From contig CAKSDC010000023.1 of the NCBI GenBank assembly GCA_934444765.1, forward strand, positions 1 to 26,223: DNA of 26,223 nucleotides, read 5' to 3'. Shown piece after piece: positions 9,714 through 17,156 of this stretch (its first letter is position 1; every line of letters starts with the position of its first letter). Both the position numbers and the translations under genes were made by a program. Source of the DNA: an uncultured Oscillospiraceae bacterium (lineage in GTDB: Bacteria > Bacillota > Clostridia > Oscillospirales > Ruminococcaceae). The notes below the pieces were generated by a model. The model worked only from the letters and a program-made list of their open reading frames with translations. It made no database searches and was not told the origin of the DNA.

Positions 9714-9742
9714 ATAATACCACAAAGTGAGCAACTTTTCAA
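9714..9742 (-). promoter_or_regulatory. Promoter of the SMC operon
   Basis: On the minus strand TTGAAA (9742-9737), a 17-bp spacer and TATTAT (9719-9714) form a near-consensus sigma-A promoter about 30 nt before the TTG start. It lies just downstream of the cellulase terminator, so the operon is transcribed independently of the cellulase gene. Confidence 0.75.
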
Positions 9743-9753
9743 TAGATGTAGAT

Positions 9754-9784
9754 AAAAAAACGGCTCGTAGTAGTTACGAGCCGT
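9754..9784 (-). terminator. Strong Rho-independent terminator of the cellulase gene
   Basis: A perfect 10-bp stem, ACGGCTCGTA (9784-9775) with TACGAGCCGT (9769-9760), 5-nt loop, is followed on the minus strand by a run of seven T. It lies about 25 nt after the cellulase stop codon. Confidence 0.92.
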
Positions 9785-9808
9785 CTATGATATTCAATAT
9801 AAGATATA

Positions 9809-12800
9809 TTACTTAGCTAAATCAGCCTCTTCGATAATACCTAAGAAGTACTTCTTTAACTTTAATAAGTCACCAGTAGAAATCTTCTCATCGTGAGTAA
9901 CGTCACCGTTAATCTTACCTTGAGCTGATAGGTCTTCAATACCAAGTAAGTGTTTCTTCATAGCGATTAAGTCAGCAGTAGAAACCTTACCGTCTACGTT
10001 ACAGTCGCCCCAAAGAACATCAGATGGAGTTTCAGAAGTAGTAGTATCTTCGGATGAAGAAGAAGTAGTAGTAGTACCTTCGGATGAAGAAGTAGTAGTG
10101 TCATCAGGGTCAGAAGTAGAAGTAACAGTAGTTTCAGAAGGCTTAACTGTTACAGTAACAGTAGCAGTATTACCGTTAGCATCAGTACCAGTGATAGTAA
10201 CTGTACCTTCGCTTTTAGCAGTAACCTTACCGTTTTCGTCTACGGAAGCTATGCTGTCATCAGAAGTTTCCCACTTAGTAACAGTACCCTTGCTTGGCTT
10301 GATAGTTTCAGTATCGCCAACTTCCATGTCTAACTTATCCTTACCGATAACTAAATCGCTGTCTGGCTTGTCTGGCTTATCAGGATTTGCAGGTTCAAAG
10401 TTATCTGGGTCTACTAAGCCCTTAGCAATAGGAGCGTCGTATTCGTCTTCCATGAAGGATACTACCCAAGATAGTGGAGAGTTCCAGTTGATAGTACATT
10501 CGTTAGCAGACCAAGCTTCGATGTGGTCTAAGTAGCAAAGTTGAGGAGCTATAGTACCAACCTTGTAACCAGCACCCTTGATGTATGGGTCTTGCATTGC
10601 AGAGTTAGGACCACCAGCAAGTACACCAGCAGGAGCTAATGGGAATGTAGCATCTAATAAGTAAGACCAATATCTGTGGTGAACGTACATAGTATAGTGA
10701 GAACCATAACCAGTAACGTAAGAGTTTTCCATTGGGTTTCTACCTAATAGATAGTCCATAGCAGTAGTAACACCGTCTACGTAAGCACCTTCGCCAGTGA
10801 TATCATAAGCGTAAGCCATAACTATAGCGTTGTTTACTACGAATGAGTTAGAACCCCATTCATAACCAGTAACAGTATCTTCGCCGTCCTTGTAAGTAGC
10901 TTGTTGATATGGAATACCGTAACCTTGTTCGTCTTCCTTATTTACATAAGTGTTAGCAGCCGTAACGATACTCTTTTGGCAAGTCTTAACGTCATCAGCA
11001 GAAACAGTACCTTCAGTATTTAAAGCAAGAGATAGAGTACCTAAGCTTGCAGTACAACCCCAGTTGAAAGATGAGAATGAACCCTTGTTTTCGCCACCTT
11101 CAAGGTTTGTAGTAACAGTTAAAGCTTCGGAATAAGACTTTAAGTCAGTTTCATACTTGCTATCACCAGTAGCAGCGAATAGTTCGCAAGCTGCCCAGTA
11201 GAAGTCGTCACTAACTTCAGTATCACCGTAAGGGCCACCACCAACAGATTGGTCCATAGGAGCATATAGGCTTGCACCGTCAAGTTCAGTAGCACCACTA
11301 TCATATAAAGTCTTAGCAGCACTATAAGCCTTTTCAGCAGCGTCTAAGTACTTTTGAGCTCTTGAGCTATCGATATCTTTCCAAACTCTGTAACCTTGAG
11401 CACCAGTAGCAGCTAAGTTTAAAGTAGCAGCATAAGTAGCAGGCTTAACTATACGCATTAACTTAGTCTTACCGTCAGGACCTACGTCTTGAGAAGGGTT
11501 AGTAGCTAAAGCAGTCCACTTGTAGTCGTGAGTCTTGTGGTATACCATACCGTCGTCTCTTTGCATACAGCCAATGAACCAATCAAGTTCTACAGCAGCT
11601 TCATCAAGGATATCAGGAGTACCATTGCCACTTTCAGGAATGTACATAATATCTTGGTTACCGTCTGCCCACTTATCAGTAGTACCTTGAGCCATAGCTC
11701 TTTCGTAGATGTTTTGTAAAGTCCAAACTGAGATACCACCGTTAACTACGTACTTACCATAGTCACCAGCGTCGTACCAACCACCAGTTACGTCGATAGA
11801 ACCCTTATTTTGTGGAACGTCAGAACCGTCGAATTGGTAGTCGCATCTCCATTCATTAGTAATAAATGCAGTATCAGTCTTTCTCCACTTATCACCAGAG
11901 ATAGTTAATGCTTGGGTGTGTTCATCAGCAGAGTTGTATATAGGTTCATTTCTCATGTTTAGTACTGAACTATCAGCATAACCACCAGATATGTATTCAG
12001 TAGTAGTATCTTGGTTACCACGGTTTAAGAAGAAGTAGTTTAAAGCATCCTTAGTCATATCTTGGTAAGTGCCACCTTGAGTGCTAAAGATTTCAAACTG
12101 ATAACTTGTATTACCGTTACATTCTACAGTGTAAGTACCAGCGTCTCTTAATTCAGAGAAGTCAGCAATAGTAACCTTGTTGCCAGAATCTGCATCGTCG
12201 ATTAGTTCGCCAGTAGTACCGCTGTATACTGTAGTGCCGTTAGCGTCCTTAACTTCGAAAGGAAGATTACCGCTATCAGCTACTACTGTAGCTTTCTTAG
12301 AACGGTTAGCATAGTAACCTACTTGGTTTAGTGAGATGTTGTTAAATACTTGTGGGTTAGGAGCTACATAGTCGTCTTCATCACTGGTTAGGTTTTCAAG
12401 AGACATATTATCAAAAGTTAGAGTAGTGCCTTCTGGGAAGCAGTCTTGTGGAGTGTATTGACCAGCACCACCGAATTGGAATGTCCATTCAGCAACGTCT
12501 ACATCTTCCTTTGGAGTGAATGTGCAATCCATGTGATAAGTTTGACCAGCAGAAACTTGAATTAAATCCCACTTTTGGTCAAAGTCGCTTGCACTTGTGT
12601 TACCGTTGTGCCATACTTCAACGTCACCGTTTAAGTTACCTATCTTAGTATAGAACATACCGCTATTAGAAGCAGTTAAGTCGAACTGTGCACGGTATTG
12701 ACAGTTAGCTCTAATTCTTAAGCCTCTGTGACGGAATTGGCAGTCCCATCTGTCTTCACCACCACTTGCTTTTCCGCCTGGCTTAATAATAGTGATATTA

Positions 12801-12997
12801 TAAGTACCACCTTCAATATCAAAGTCCATCTTAGCAGTTGCAGATTCACAAATATGCCAAGGTAGACCAACACCATCATCGAAATTTAATTGACCAAGCA
12901 TTTGACCAGCAGATGCACTCATAGGTGTAACCATCATGGAAGCCATTAAGCAGATAGCTGAAATCTTAGCCATAGTCTTCTTAAAAGTAGACTTCAT
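9809..12997 (-). CDS. Secreted dockerin-bearing GH9 cellulase (endoglucanase)
   Basis: This 1062-aa enzyme hydrolyses beta-1,4-glucan and is built for a cellulosome. In order: signal peptide 1-30 (cleavage near SASA-G); CBM4/9-like carbohydrate-binding module about 32-205; CelD_N Ig-like domain about 219-307; GH9 catalytic domain about 315-856; bacterial Ig-like (Big2) domain about 879-952; Ser/Thr-rich linker to about 990; type-I dockerin about 992-1055. The inverting-GH9 catalytic Asp pair is visible in WYDAGDYGK (Asp409 and Asp412) and the acid Glu833 in SANECTINWN. The dockerin has two calcium loops, DCNVDGKVSTAD and GDVTHDEKISTGD, each followed by a helix ending in LG. The start ATG at 12997 has AGGAGG 10 nt upstream. 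Codon choice differs from neighbours: ATA is much rarer and ATC/AAG/GGT/GCT more common, as expected for a highly expressed gene. It is monocistronic. Confidence 0.97.
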   Translation of the reverse strand: MKSTFKKTMAKISAICLMASMMVTPMSASAGQMLGQLNFDDGVGLPWHICESATAKMDFDIEGGTYNITIIKPGGKASGGEDRWDCQFRHRGLRIRANCQYRAQFDLTASNSGMFYTKIGNLNGDVEVWHNGNTSASDFDQKWDLIQVSAGQTYHMDCTFTPKEDVDVAEWTFQFGGAGQYTPQDCFPEGTTLTFDNMSLENLTSDEDDYVAPNPQVFNNISLNQVGYYANRSKKATVVADSGNLPFEVKDANGTTVYSGTTGELIDDADSGNKVTIADFSELRDAGTYTVECNGNTSYQFEIFSTQGGTYQDMTKDALNYFFLNRGNQDTTTEYISGGYADSSVLNMRNEPIYNSADEHTQALTISGDKWRKTDTAFITNEWRCDYQFDGSDVPQNKGSIDVTGGWYDAGDYGKYVVNGGISVWTLQNIYERAMAQGTTDKWADGNQDIMYIPESGNGTPDILDEAAVELDWFIGCMQRDDGMVYHKTHDYKWTALATNPSQDVGPDGKTKLMRIVKPATYAATLNLAATGAQGYRVWKDIDSSRAQKYLDAAEKAYSAAKTLYDSGATELDGASLYAPMDQSVGGGPYGDTEVSDDFYWAACELFAATGDSKYETDLKSYSEALTVTTNLEGGENKGSFSSFNWGCTASLGTLSLALNTEGTVSADDVKTCQKSIVTAANTYVNKEDEQGYGIPYQQATYKDGEDTVTGYEWGSNSFVVNNAIVMAYAYDITGEGAYVDGVTTAMDYLLGRNPMENSYVTGYGSHYTMYVHHRYWSYLLDATFPLAPAGVLAGGPNSAMQDPYIKGAGYKVGTIAPQLCYLDHIEAWSANECTINWNSPLSWVVSFMEDEYDAPIAKGLVDPDNFEPANPDKPDKPDSDLVIGKDKLDMEVGDTETIKPSKGTVTKWETSDDSIASVDENGKVTAKSEGTVTITGTDANGNTATVTVTVKPSETTVTSTSDPDDTTTSSSEGTTTTSSSSEDTTTSETPSDVLWGDCNVDGKVSTADLIAMKKHLLGIEDLSAQGKINGDVTHDEKISTGDLLKLKKYFLGIIEEADLAK

Positions 12998-13046
12998 CGT
13001 TCTTTTTCCTCCTAAATGTTTGTTTTTTAAATATTACTTAATAATT

Positions 13047-13192
13047 AGGTACTTTTCGGGAACACGACCTATACTAAACGTATAGTATAGAATGTTTCTT
13101 AGAAGTAAGGGATACCTCAAAACGTTCCGCCCCTACCTCTGTATCAGTGAACTATTAAAGTATATCAAATTAAATTCACACTCTTATCACTG
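13047..13192 (-). ncRNA. Candidate structured 5' leader of the cellulase mRNA
   Basis: On the minus strand, between promoter and cellulase start, several helices can form together. P0 is AGGTA (13138-13134) with TACCT (13051-13047). P1 is CGGAAC (13129-13124) with GTTCC(C)G (13063-13057). P2 is GAGGTA (13118-13113) with TACTTC (13107-13102). P3 is an 8-bp CTATACTA (13090-13083) with TAGTATAG (13076-13069). The P2 loop (TCCCT, 13112-13108) can pair with GGGG (13133-13130) as a pseudoknot. An outer CAGTGA/TCACTG helix (13192-13187 with 13150-13145) is also possible. The layout resembles a riboswitch or regulatory RNA, but matches no class I can name. No ligand or mechanism is claimed. Confidence 0.5.
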
Positions 13193-13206
13193 TTTCAACT
13201 AATATT

Positions 13207-13235
13207 ATTATAATATATTAATATTAAATTGTAAA
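13207..13235 (-). promoter_or_regulatory. Promoter of the cellulase gene
   Basis: On the minus strand TTTACA (13235-13230), a 17-bp spacer and TATAAT (13212-13207) form a strong promoter. Transcription would start near 13200, giving an untranslated leader of about 200 nt before the cellulase ATG at 12997. Confidence 0.75.
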
Positions 13236-13493
13236 TAGTCACACCAAAAAAACGGCATTTTTTCCATATTATGTGGTTATTTTTTGTGCATTTTGCCTAA
13301 TATAGGAGCATTATCAATGAAAAGCTCAAAAAAATCCTCTAATGTAAACCATTACATTCTATAATTTGCTCTAAACGTTTAAGATTTTTTTCCAAAAATG
13401 CCGAATTGGAATATCAAAAACCCTAAAAAATACTAACCAAACTTTTAGCCCAAATATTGTGCAAAATTACCAATATTGAAAATCCCCCTATAT
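13236..13493. promoter_or_regulatory. Divergent intergenic region with dyad-symmetric sites
   Basis: No gene is seen in this AT-rich stretch between the divergent cellulase and maf promoters. It holds a perfect 7-4-7 dyad, AATGTAA-ACCA-TTACATT (13342-13359), with no T-run after it, so it looks like a protein-binding site rather than a terminator. A second palindrome-like site, TCTAAACGTTTAAGA, lies at 13371-13385. A widely spaced 10-bp inverted repeat pairs CGGCATTTTT (13253-13262) with AAAAATGCCG (13395-13404). All functional meaning is inference. Confidence 0.4.
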
Positions 13494-13522
13494 TTGACAC
13501 ACTATAGATTAAATGCTATAAT
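13494..13522 (+). promoter_or_regulatory. Consensus promoter of maf
   Basis: TTGACA (13494-13499), a 17-bp spacer and TATAAT (13517-13522) match the sigma-A consensus exactly. The start codon of maf lies about 30 nt downstream. Confidence 0.9.
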
Positions 13523-13552
13523 TATACTAATACAATAATATTGGAGGTTTAT

Positions 13553-14113
13553 ATGAACATAATATTAGCGTCAAACTCTCCACGCCGAAAAGAGTTACTA
13601 AAGTATATATATCCTAAATTTAATATAGTTCCTGCCGATATAGACGAAACCGTTCCAAACGGAATGGCAGTTACAGAGTATCCGCAATACATAGCTACTC
13701 AAAAGTGCAAGGCTGTAGCAAAAGACTATTTAAATAGTATAGTAATAGCCTGTGATACTACAGTAATCTATAATAATACTATATTACGAAAGCCTAAAGA
13801 CGTTGCTGAAGCTACTGATACTCTAACCAAACTATCCGGAAACGTTCACCAAGTAACTACTGGTGTATGTGTATATCATAATGGAACGTTTACTACATTC
13901 GATGAAACTACCAAAGTAAAGTTTAATACACTATCTAATGAGCAGATATCCGAATACGTTAGTACCAAAGAACCGTTCGATAAAGCAGGCGGATACGGTA
14001 TTCAAGGATTAGGAGCTCTATTGGTGGAAAAAATAGACGGTGACTACTACAACGTAGTAGGTTTACCAATCTCTAAGTTAAATATAGTCCTAACAGAATT
14101 AGGACTTAAATAA
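13553..14113 (+). CDS. maf: Maf/YhdE-family nucleoside triphosphate pyrophosphatase
   Basis: A 186-aa Maf-type enzyme that cleaves nucleoside triphosphates (dTTP/UTP or modified nucleotides in characterised members) to the monophosphate and pyrophosphate, a house-cleaning role. Visible family motifs are LASNSPRRKELL near the N-terminus, DIDETVP, ACDTTVIYN with the conserved acidic residue, LRKPKD, and GGYGIQG near residue 145. The length is standard. The start is the ATG at 13553 with GGAGG 5 nt upstream; an in-frame TTG at 13541 lies next to that Shine-Dalgarno site and is rejected. It leads a probable two-gene transcript with the P-type ATPase. Confidence 0.95.
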   Translation: MNIILASNSPRRKELLKYIYPKFNIVPADIDETVPNGMAVTEYPQYIATQKCKAVAKDYLNSIVIACDTTVIYNNTILRKPKDVAEATDTLTKLSGNVHQVTTGVCVYHNGTFTTFDETTKVKFNTLSNEQISEYVSTKEPFDKAGGYGIQGLGALLVEKIDGDYYNVVGLPISKLNIVLTELGLK

Positions 14114-14125
14114 TACTTAACGTTA

Positions 14126-14153
14126 GGCTGTTTCAACTTTGTTTGAAATAGCC
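14126..14153 (+). other. Intercistronic hairpin between maf and the P-type ATPase
   Basis: GGCTGTTTCAA pairs with TTGAAATAGCC as an 11-bp stem with one G-U pair. No T-run follows, so it is probably an mRNA stability or processing hairpin, or a weak terminator, rather than a full stop to transcription. Confidence 0.5.
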
Positions 14154-14180
14154 ATAATACTATTTGGAGGATGATAACTT

Positions 14181-16538
14181 ATGAGTAGTAGCAACGACAA
14201 TACTGTAGAAAGATACTCCCCTACTATAGAAGAAGGATTAAGTAGTAATCAGGTAGCTAAAAGACTATCACAAAAACTCAACAATGTTCAAGATACTATT
14301 AAGACTAAAAGTATAGGTAACATTATATTACAGAATATAGCCACGCTATTCAACGCTATAAACTTAGTATTAGCGTTAGCATTGTTTTGGGCTGGTTCGT
14401 ATAAAAACACTCTGTTTATATTCGTAGTACTGTTTAACTTGATAATAGGTACAGTTCAGGAAGTTAGAGCTAAACTGATAGCCGATAAGTTATCATTAAT
14501 ATCGGCGGTAAAGAGTACGGTAGTCAGAAACGGAACTCTAACGCAAATTCCAATAAACGGTATAGTGTTAGACGATATTGTAAAGTTCAATACTGGTGAC
14601 CAAGTAACTGCCGACTGTATAGTACTAAACGGTTCTTGTGAAGTAAACGAAGCGTTCGTGACTGGCGAAGCGGACGCTATACAGAAACTTCAAGGAGATA
14701 CTCTGCTTAGTGGTAGTTATGTAGTAAGTGGAGAAGTATATGCTCAAGTAGACAAGGTAGCCGAATATACCTATATTTCCAAAATTTCCAGACAGGCTAA
14801 AGACCTAAAAAAGCATAAGTCCGAAATCAATGAAGCTATAAACAAGATACTTAAAGTAGTAACTATAGCTATAGTTCCAGTAGGAAGTCTGTTATTGTAT
14901 AGTCAGTACTTAGTTACTAATAACATCAAGAACGCTATAGTTCAAGCTACTGCTGGACTAATAGGTATGATACCTGAAGGTTTAGTACTATTAACCAGTA
15001 TGGTATTCGCAGTTAGTGTAATAAGGCTATCCAAACAGAAAGTGTTAGCCCATGACCTATACTCTGTGGAAAGTTTGGCACGTGTAGACGTTCTATGTTT
15101 AGACAAGACGGGTACTATCACTACAGGAGATTTATACATCGATAAGATAGTTCCTACTACCAAAGAGTTTTCTATGGACGATATACACTATGCGTTAAAC
15201 AGTATAATATCTAATGAACCAAGTCTTAACGCAACCTCTACGGCTATAAAAGAATACCTATCTAAACTTACAGACAGACTTCCAAAGTGCAAAGTAGATA
15301 CTTTTGTAGCCTTTTCCAGTATTAGGAAGTGGTCAGGTTGTAGCAAAAAGGGTATAGGTTCTTTTATAATGGGAGCGTATGAGTACGTATTCCCTAACGA
15401 TGATAGCATTAAATCCACTATAGAACACTACTCTAAAGACTATAGAGTAGTAACGGTGGCATACTCTAAAAAGAGTATACTAAATAAAAGAGTTCCAAGC
15501 GATGCCAAACCTATAGCTATAGTACTATTAAAAGATACCATTCGTACTAACGCTAAGCAGACTATAGACTATTTTAAGTCTCAAGATGTGGACGTTAAAA
15601 TAATATCAGGTGATAGTCTAAAGACTGTATGCAACGTAGCTAATGCCGTAGGTTTAGAAAGTTCTAACGCTTTAGATACTTCCACAGTATCAAAAAAAGA
15701 GCTATCTAAGTTAGTAGAAGACTATTCTATATTCTGTAGAGTAACACCAGAAAATAAAAGAGTAATAGTCAAGGCTCTACAAGATAGACAGCACATAGTA
15801 GCAATGACTGGCGACGGAGTAAACGACGTTCCCGCATTAAAAGAAGCAGATTGTAGCATAGCACTCTCTAACAGTGCTGAGGCTACAAGAAACGTTTCAC
15901 AGTTGATACTATTAAATTCAGACTTTTCGGCACTACCAAAAGTAGTAGCTGAGGGAAGACGTTCCATAAATAATATAAAGCGTTCAGCGTCGCTATTTTT
16001 AGTGAAGACTGTATATACTGCTCTATTAGACGTTATATTCATACTACTAACTTTAGAGTATCCTTTTGAACCTATACAACTAACTCTGTTTAGTGCTACC
16101 TGTATAGGAATACCTTCGTTTATATTAGCCTTAGAACCCAACTCTAAAAGAGTTACAAGTTCTTTTCTAAAGAGTGTACTGTATAAAGCAGTTCCCACTG
16201 CATTAAGTATAGTATTAAACGTAACCATAGTAAGTATACTATCTAATAGTATACTATCAGGAAGTATTCCAAAAGATGAAGTTTCTACTATATGTTTAAT
16301 AGTCACTGAATTTATAGGTATGCTACACTTAATTAGACTATGCAAGCCATTTAATATAATAAGAACCATACTATTGATAGTATTAATAAGTATATTCTTA
16401 GTAGGAGTGTTAGCACTTCCACAACTATTTTCTATAGTAAGCGTATCTACAAACGGATTGATACTAATAGTATGTATGCTAATAGCCTCTACGATAACGC
16501 ACGGTATATTTCATCAAATTTTCACAAAAAAGTCTTGA
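14181..16538 (+). CDS. CtpE-like P-type cation-transporting ATPase
   Basis: A 785-aa membrane pump that couples ATP hydrolysis to cation transport. Key features: an N-terminal cytoplasmic stretch followed by a transmembrane pair around 50-95; actuator-domain motif TGEA near residue 160 in place of the usual TGES; M4 motif MIPEGLVLLTS near 262; phosphorylation motif DKTGT with Asp308; hinge motif GDGVNDVPAL with Asp545; and six more hydrophobic segments in the C-terminal 200 residues. The TGEA and PEGLVLLTS versions, and the ARVDVLCLDKTGT context, match the CtpE group, whose mycobacterial member is implicated in calcium uptake; the ion here is therefore inferred. No N-terminal heavy-metal domain or CPC motif is present, which argues against copper or zinc pumps. 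The ATG has GGAGG 10 nt upstream. It follows maf after 67 nt with no clear terminator between. Confidence 0.9.
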   Translation: MSSSNDNTVERYSPTIEEGLSSNQVAKRLSQKLNNVQDTIKTKSIGNIILQNIATLFNAINLVLALALFWAGSYKNTLFIFVVLFNLIIGTVQEVRAKLIADKLSLISAVKSTVVRNGTLTQIPINGIVLDDIVKFNTGDQVTADCIVLNGSCEVNEAFVTGEADAIQKLQGDTLLSGSYVVSGEVYAQVDKVAEYTYISKISRQAKDLKKHKSEINEAINKILKVVTIAIVPVGSLLLYSQYLVTNNIKNAIVQATAGLIGMIPEGLVLLTSMVFAVSVIRLSKQKVLAHDLYSVESLARVDVLCLDKTGTITTGDLYIDKIVPTTKEFSMDDIHYALNSIISNEPSLNATSTAIKEYLSKLTDRLPKCKVDTFVAFSSIRKWSGCSKKGIGSFIMGAYEYVFPNDDSIKSTIEHYSKDYRVVTVAYSKKSILNKRVPSDAKPIAIVLLKDTIRTNAKQTIDYFKSQDVDVKIISGDSLKTVCNVANAVGLESSNALDTSTVSKKELSKLVEDYSIFCRVTPENKRVIVKALQDRQHIVAMTGDGVNDVPALKEADCSIALSNSAEATRNVSQLILLNSDFSALPKVVAEGRRSINNIKRSASLFLVKTVYTALLDVIFILLTLEYPFEPIQLTLFSATCIGIPSFILALEPNSKRVTSSFLKSVLYKAVPTALSIVLNVTIVSILSNSILSGSIPKDEVSTICLIVTEFIGMLHLIRLCKPFNIIRTILLIVLISIFLVGVLALPQLFSIVSVSTNGLILIVCMLIASTITHGIFHQIFTKKS

Positions 16539-16563
16539 CATATATAGAACATAGTACTATAAT
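16535..16563 (+). promoter_or_regulatory. Consensus promoter of the MarR-type gene
   Basis: TTGACA (16535-16540), a 17-bp spacer and TATAAT (16558-16563) match consensus exactly. The -35 box overlaps the stop codon of the P-type ATPase gene. Two operator-like sites start immediately after the -10 box. Confidence 0.92.
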
Positions 16564-16593
16564 GTAAGTATCCTAACAGTAAGTACACTAACA
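16564..16593 (+). promoter_or_regulatory. Tandem MarR operator sites
   Basis: Two 15-bp units, GTAAGTATCCTAACA (16564-16578) and GTAAGTACACTAACA (16579-16593), agree at 13 of 15 positions. Each holds GTAAG-N4-CTAAC, an inverted repeat of GTWAG half-sites. They cover the expected transcription start, ideal for repression. The GTTAG half-site resembles that described for the MarR-family repressor MepR, from memory. Confidence 0.7.
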
Positions 16594-16620
16594 AATTTCA
16601 ACATAGTTGGAGGTGATACT

Positions 16621-17067
16621 TTGGAGACTGTTAAGCATAAGGCAGTATCTTTAGAGATTAAAAATCTTGCAAACATATTAAAGTACAAGTTCGATGAAAG
16701 AGTACACAACAACACTATACAGGAGTGCAATGGTTTAACCGTAGTACAAAGTCATGTAATAGGCTTTATATACTTCCATGAAAATCATGAAGCGTATCAA
16801 TCGGAACTTGAAAAAGTATTTTGTAGAAAGCGTTCTACCATTAGTGGTATACTACAATCCATGGAAAAGAATAAACTTATTACAAGATACTATTCACAAT
16901 CGGACGCAAGAGCCAAAATAGTCAAGCTAACCGATAAGGCTATATCTTTACAAGAAAAAATATCTAAAGTAATAGACGAATATAATCAAGAAATAGAAAG
17001 CTGTCTTACTTCCCAAGAAGTGGAAACACTATTAAATCTTCTTGAAAAGATAAAAAACAACGTATAA
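16621..17067 (+). CDS. MarR-family transcriptional regulator
   Basis: A 148-aa regulator with the MarR winged-helix fold. Helices at about 45-75 lead to the recognition region CRKRSTISGILQSMEKNKLI near 82-101, followed by the wing YYSQSDARAKIVKLT and a C-terminal dimerisation helix. MarR proteins usually repress efflux or stress genes and are released by small ligands. The start is a TTG at 16621 with GGAGG 7 nt upstream. The protein most likely binds the two GTAAG-N4-CTAAC sites at its own promoter and a third copy ahead of the ABC exporter. That link is inference from the shared sites and gene order. Confidence 0.93.
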   Translation: METVKHKAVSLEIKNLANILKYKFDERVHNNTIQECNGLTVVQSHVIGFIYFHENHEAYQSELEKVFCRKRSTISGILQSMEKNKLITRYYSQSDARAKIVKLTDKAISLQEKISKVIDEYNQEIESCLTSQEVETLLNLLEKIKNNV

Positions 17068-17071
17068 GAGT

Positions 17072-17100
17072 AATGGATATATATATACTATATATCCATT
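17072..17100 (+). other. Hairpin between marR-type gene and ABC exporter
   Basis: AATGGATATATA pairs with TATATATCCATT as a perfect 12-bp stem with a 5-nt loop. It is AT-rich and lacks a following T-run. It may attenuate read-through or stabilise the mRNA end; it is not a clear terminator. Confidence 0.5.
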
Positions 17101-17116
17101 AAATATAGTACTAATT

Positions 17117-17130
17117 GTTAGGTAGCTTAC
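17117..17130 (-). promoter_or_regulatory. Third MarR operator-like site, upstream of the ABC exporter
   Basis: GTTAGGTAGCTTAC on the plus strand is GTAAG-CTAC-CTAAC on the minus strand, the same motif as the two sites at the MarR promoter. It lies 26 nt before the exporter start. I see no convincing separate promoter here. Confidence 0.65.
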
Positions 17131-17156
17131 AATATTTAGAAAGGAAACTATACAAC

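Noticed and set aside
10098..10535. 145-aa plus-strand open frame opposite the cellulase Ig-like domain
   Set aside because: It mirrors the low-complexity Val/Thr/Ser coding of the cellulase linker and Big2 domain and has no promoter or family resemblance.
13047..13138. Lysine or glnA-type riboswitch in the cellulase leader
   Set aside because: Short fragments such as AGAGGTAG look similar to the lysine element, but the conserved core and overall length do not match either class.
15722..16369. 215-aa minus-strand open frame opposite the P-type ATPase
   Set aside because: It lies fully antisense to conserved ATPase motifs, has no convincing ribosome site and looks like a codon-bias shadow.
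17115..17156. Upstream TTG start (17115) for the first ABC subunit
   Set aside because: It lacks a Shine-Dalgarno site and would make the operator-like sequence part of the coding region; the ATG at 17157 has AAGGAA upstream and begins a normal membrane domain.
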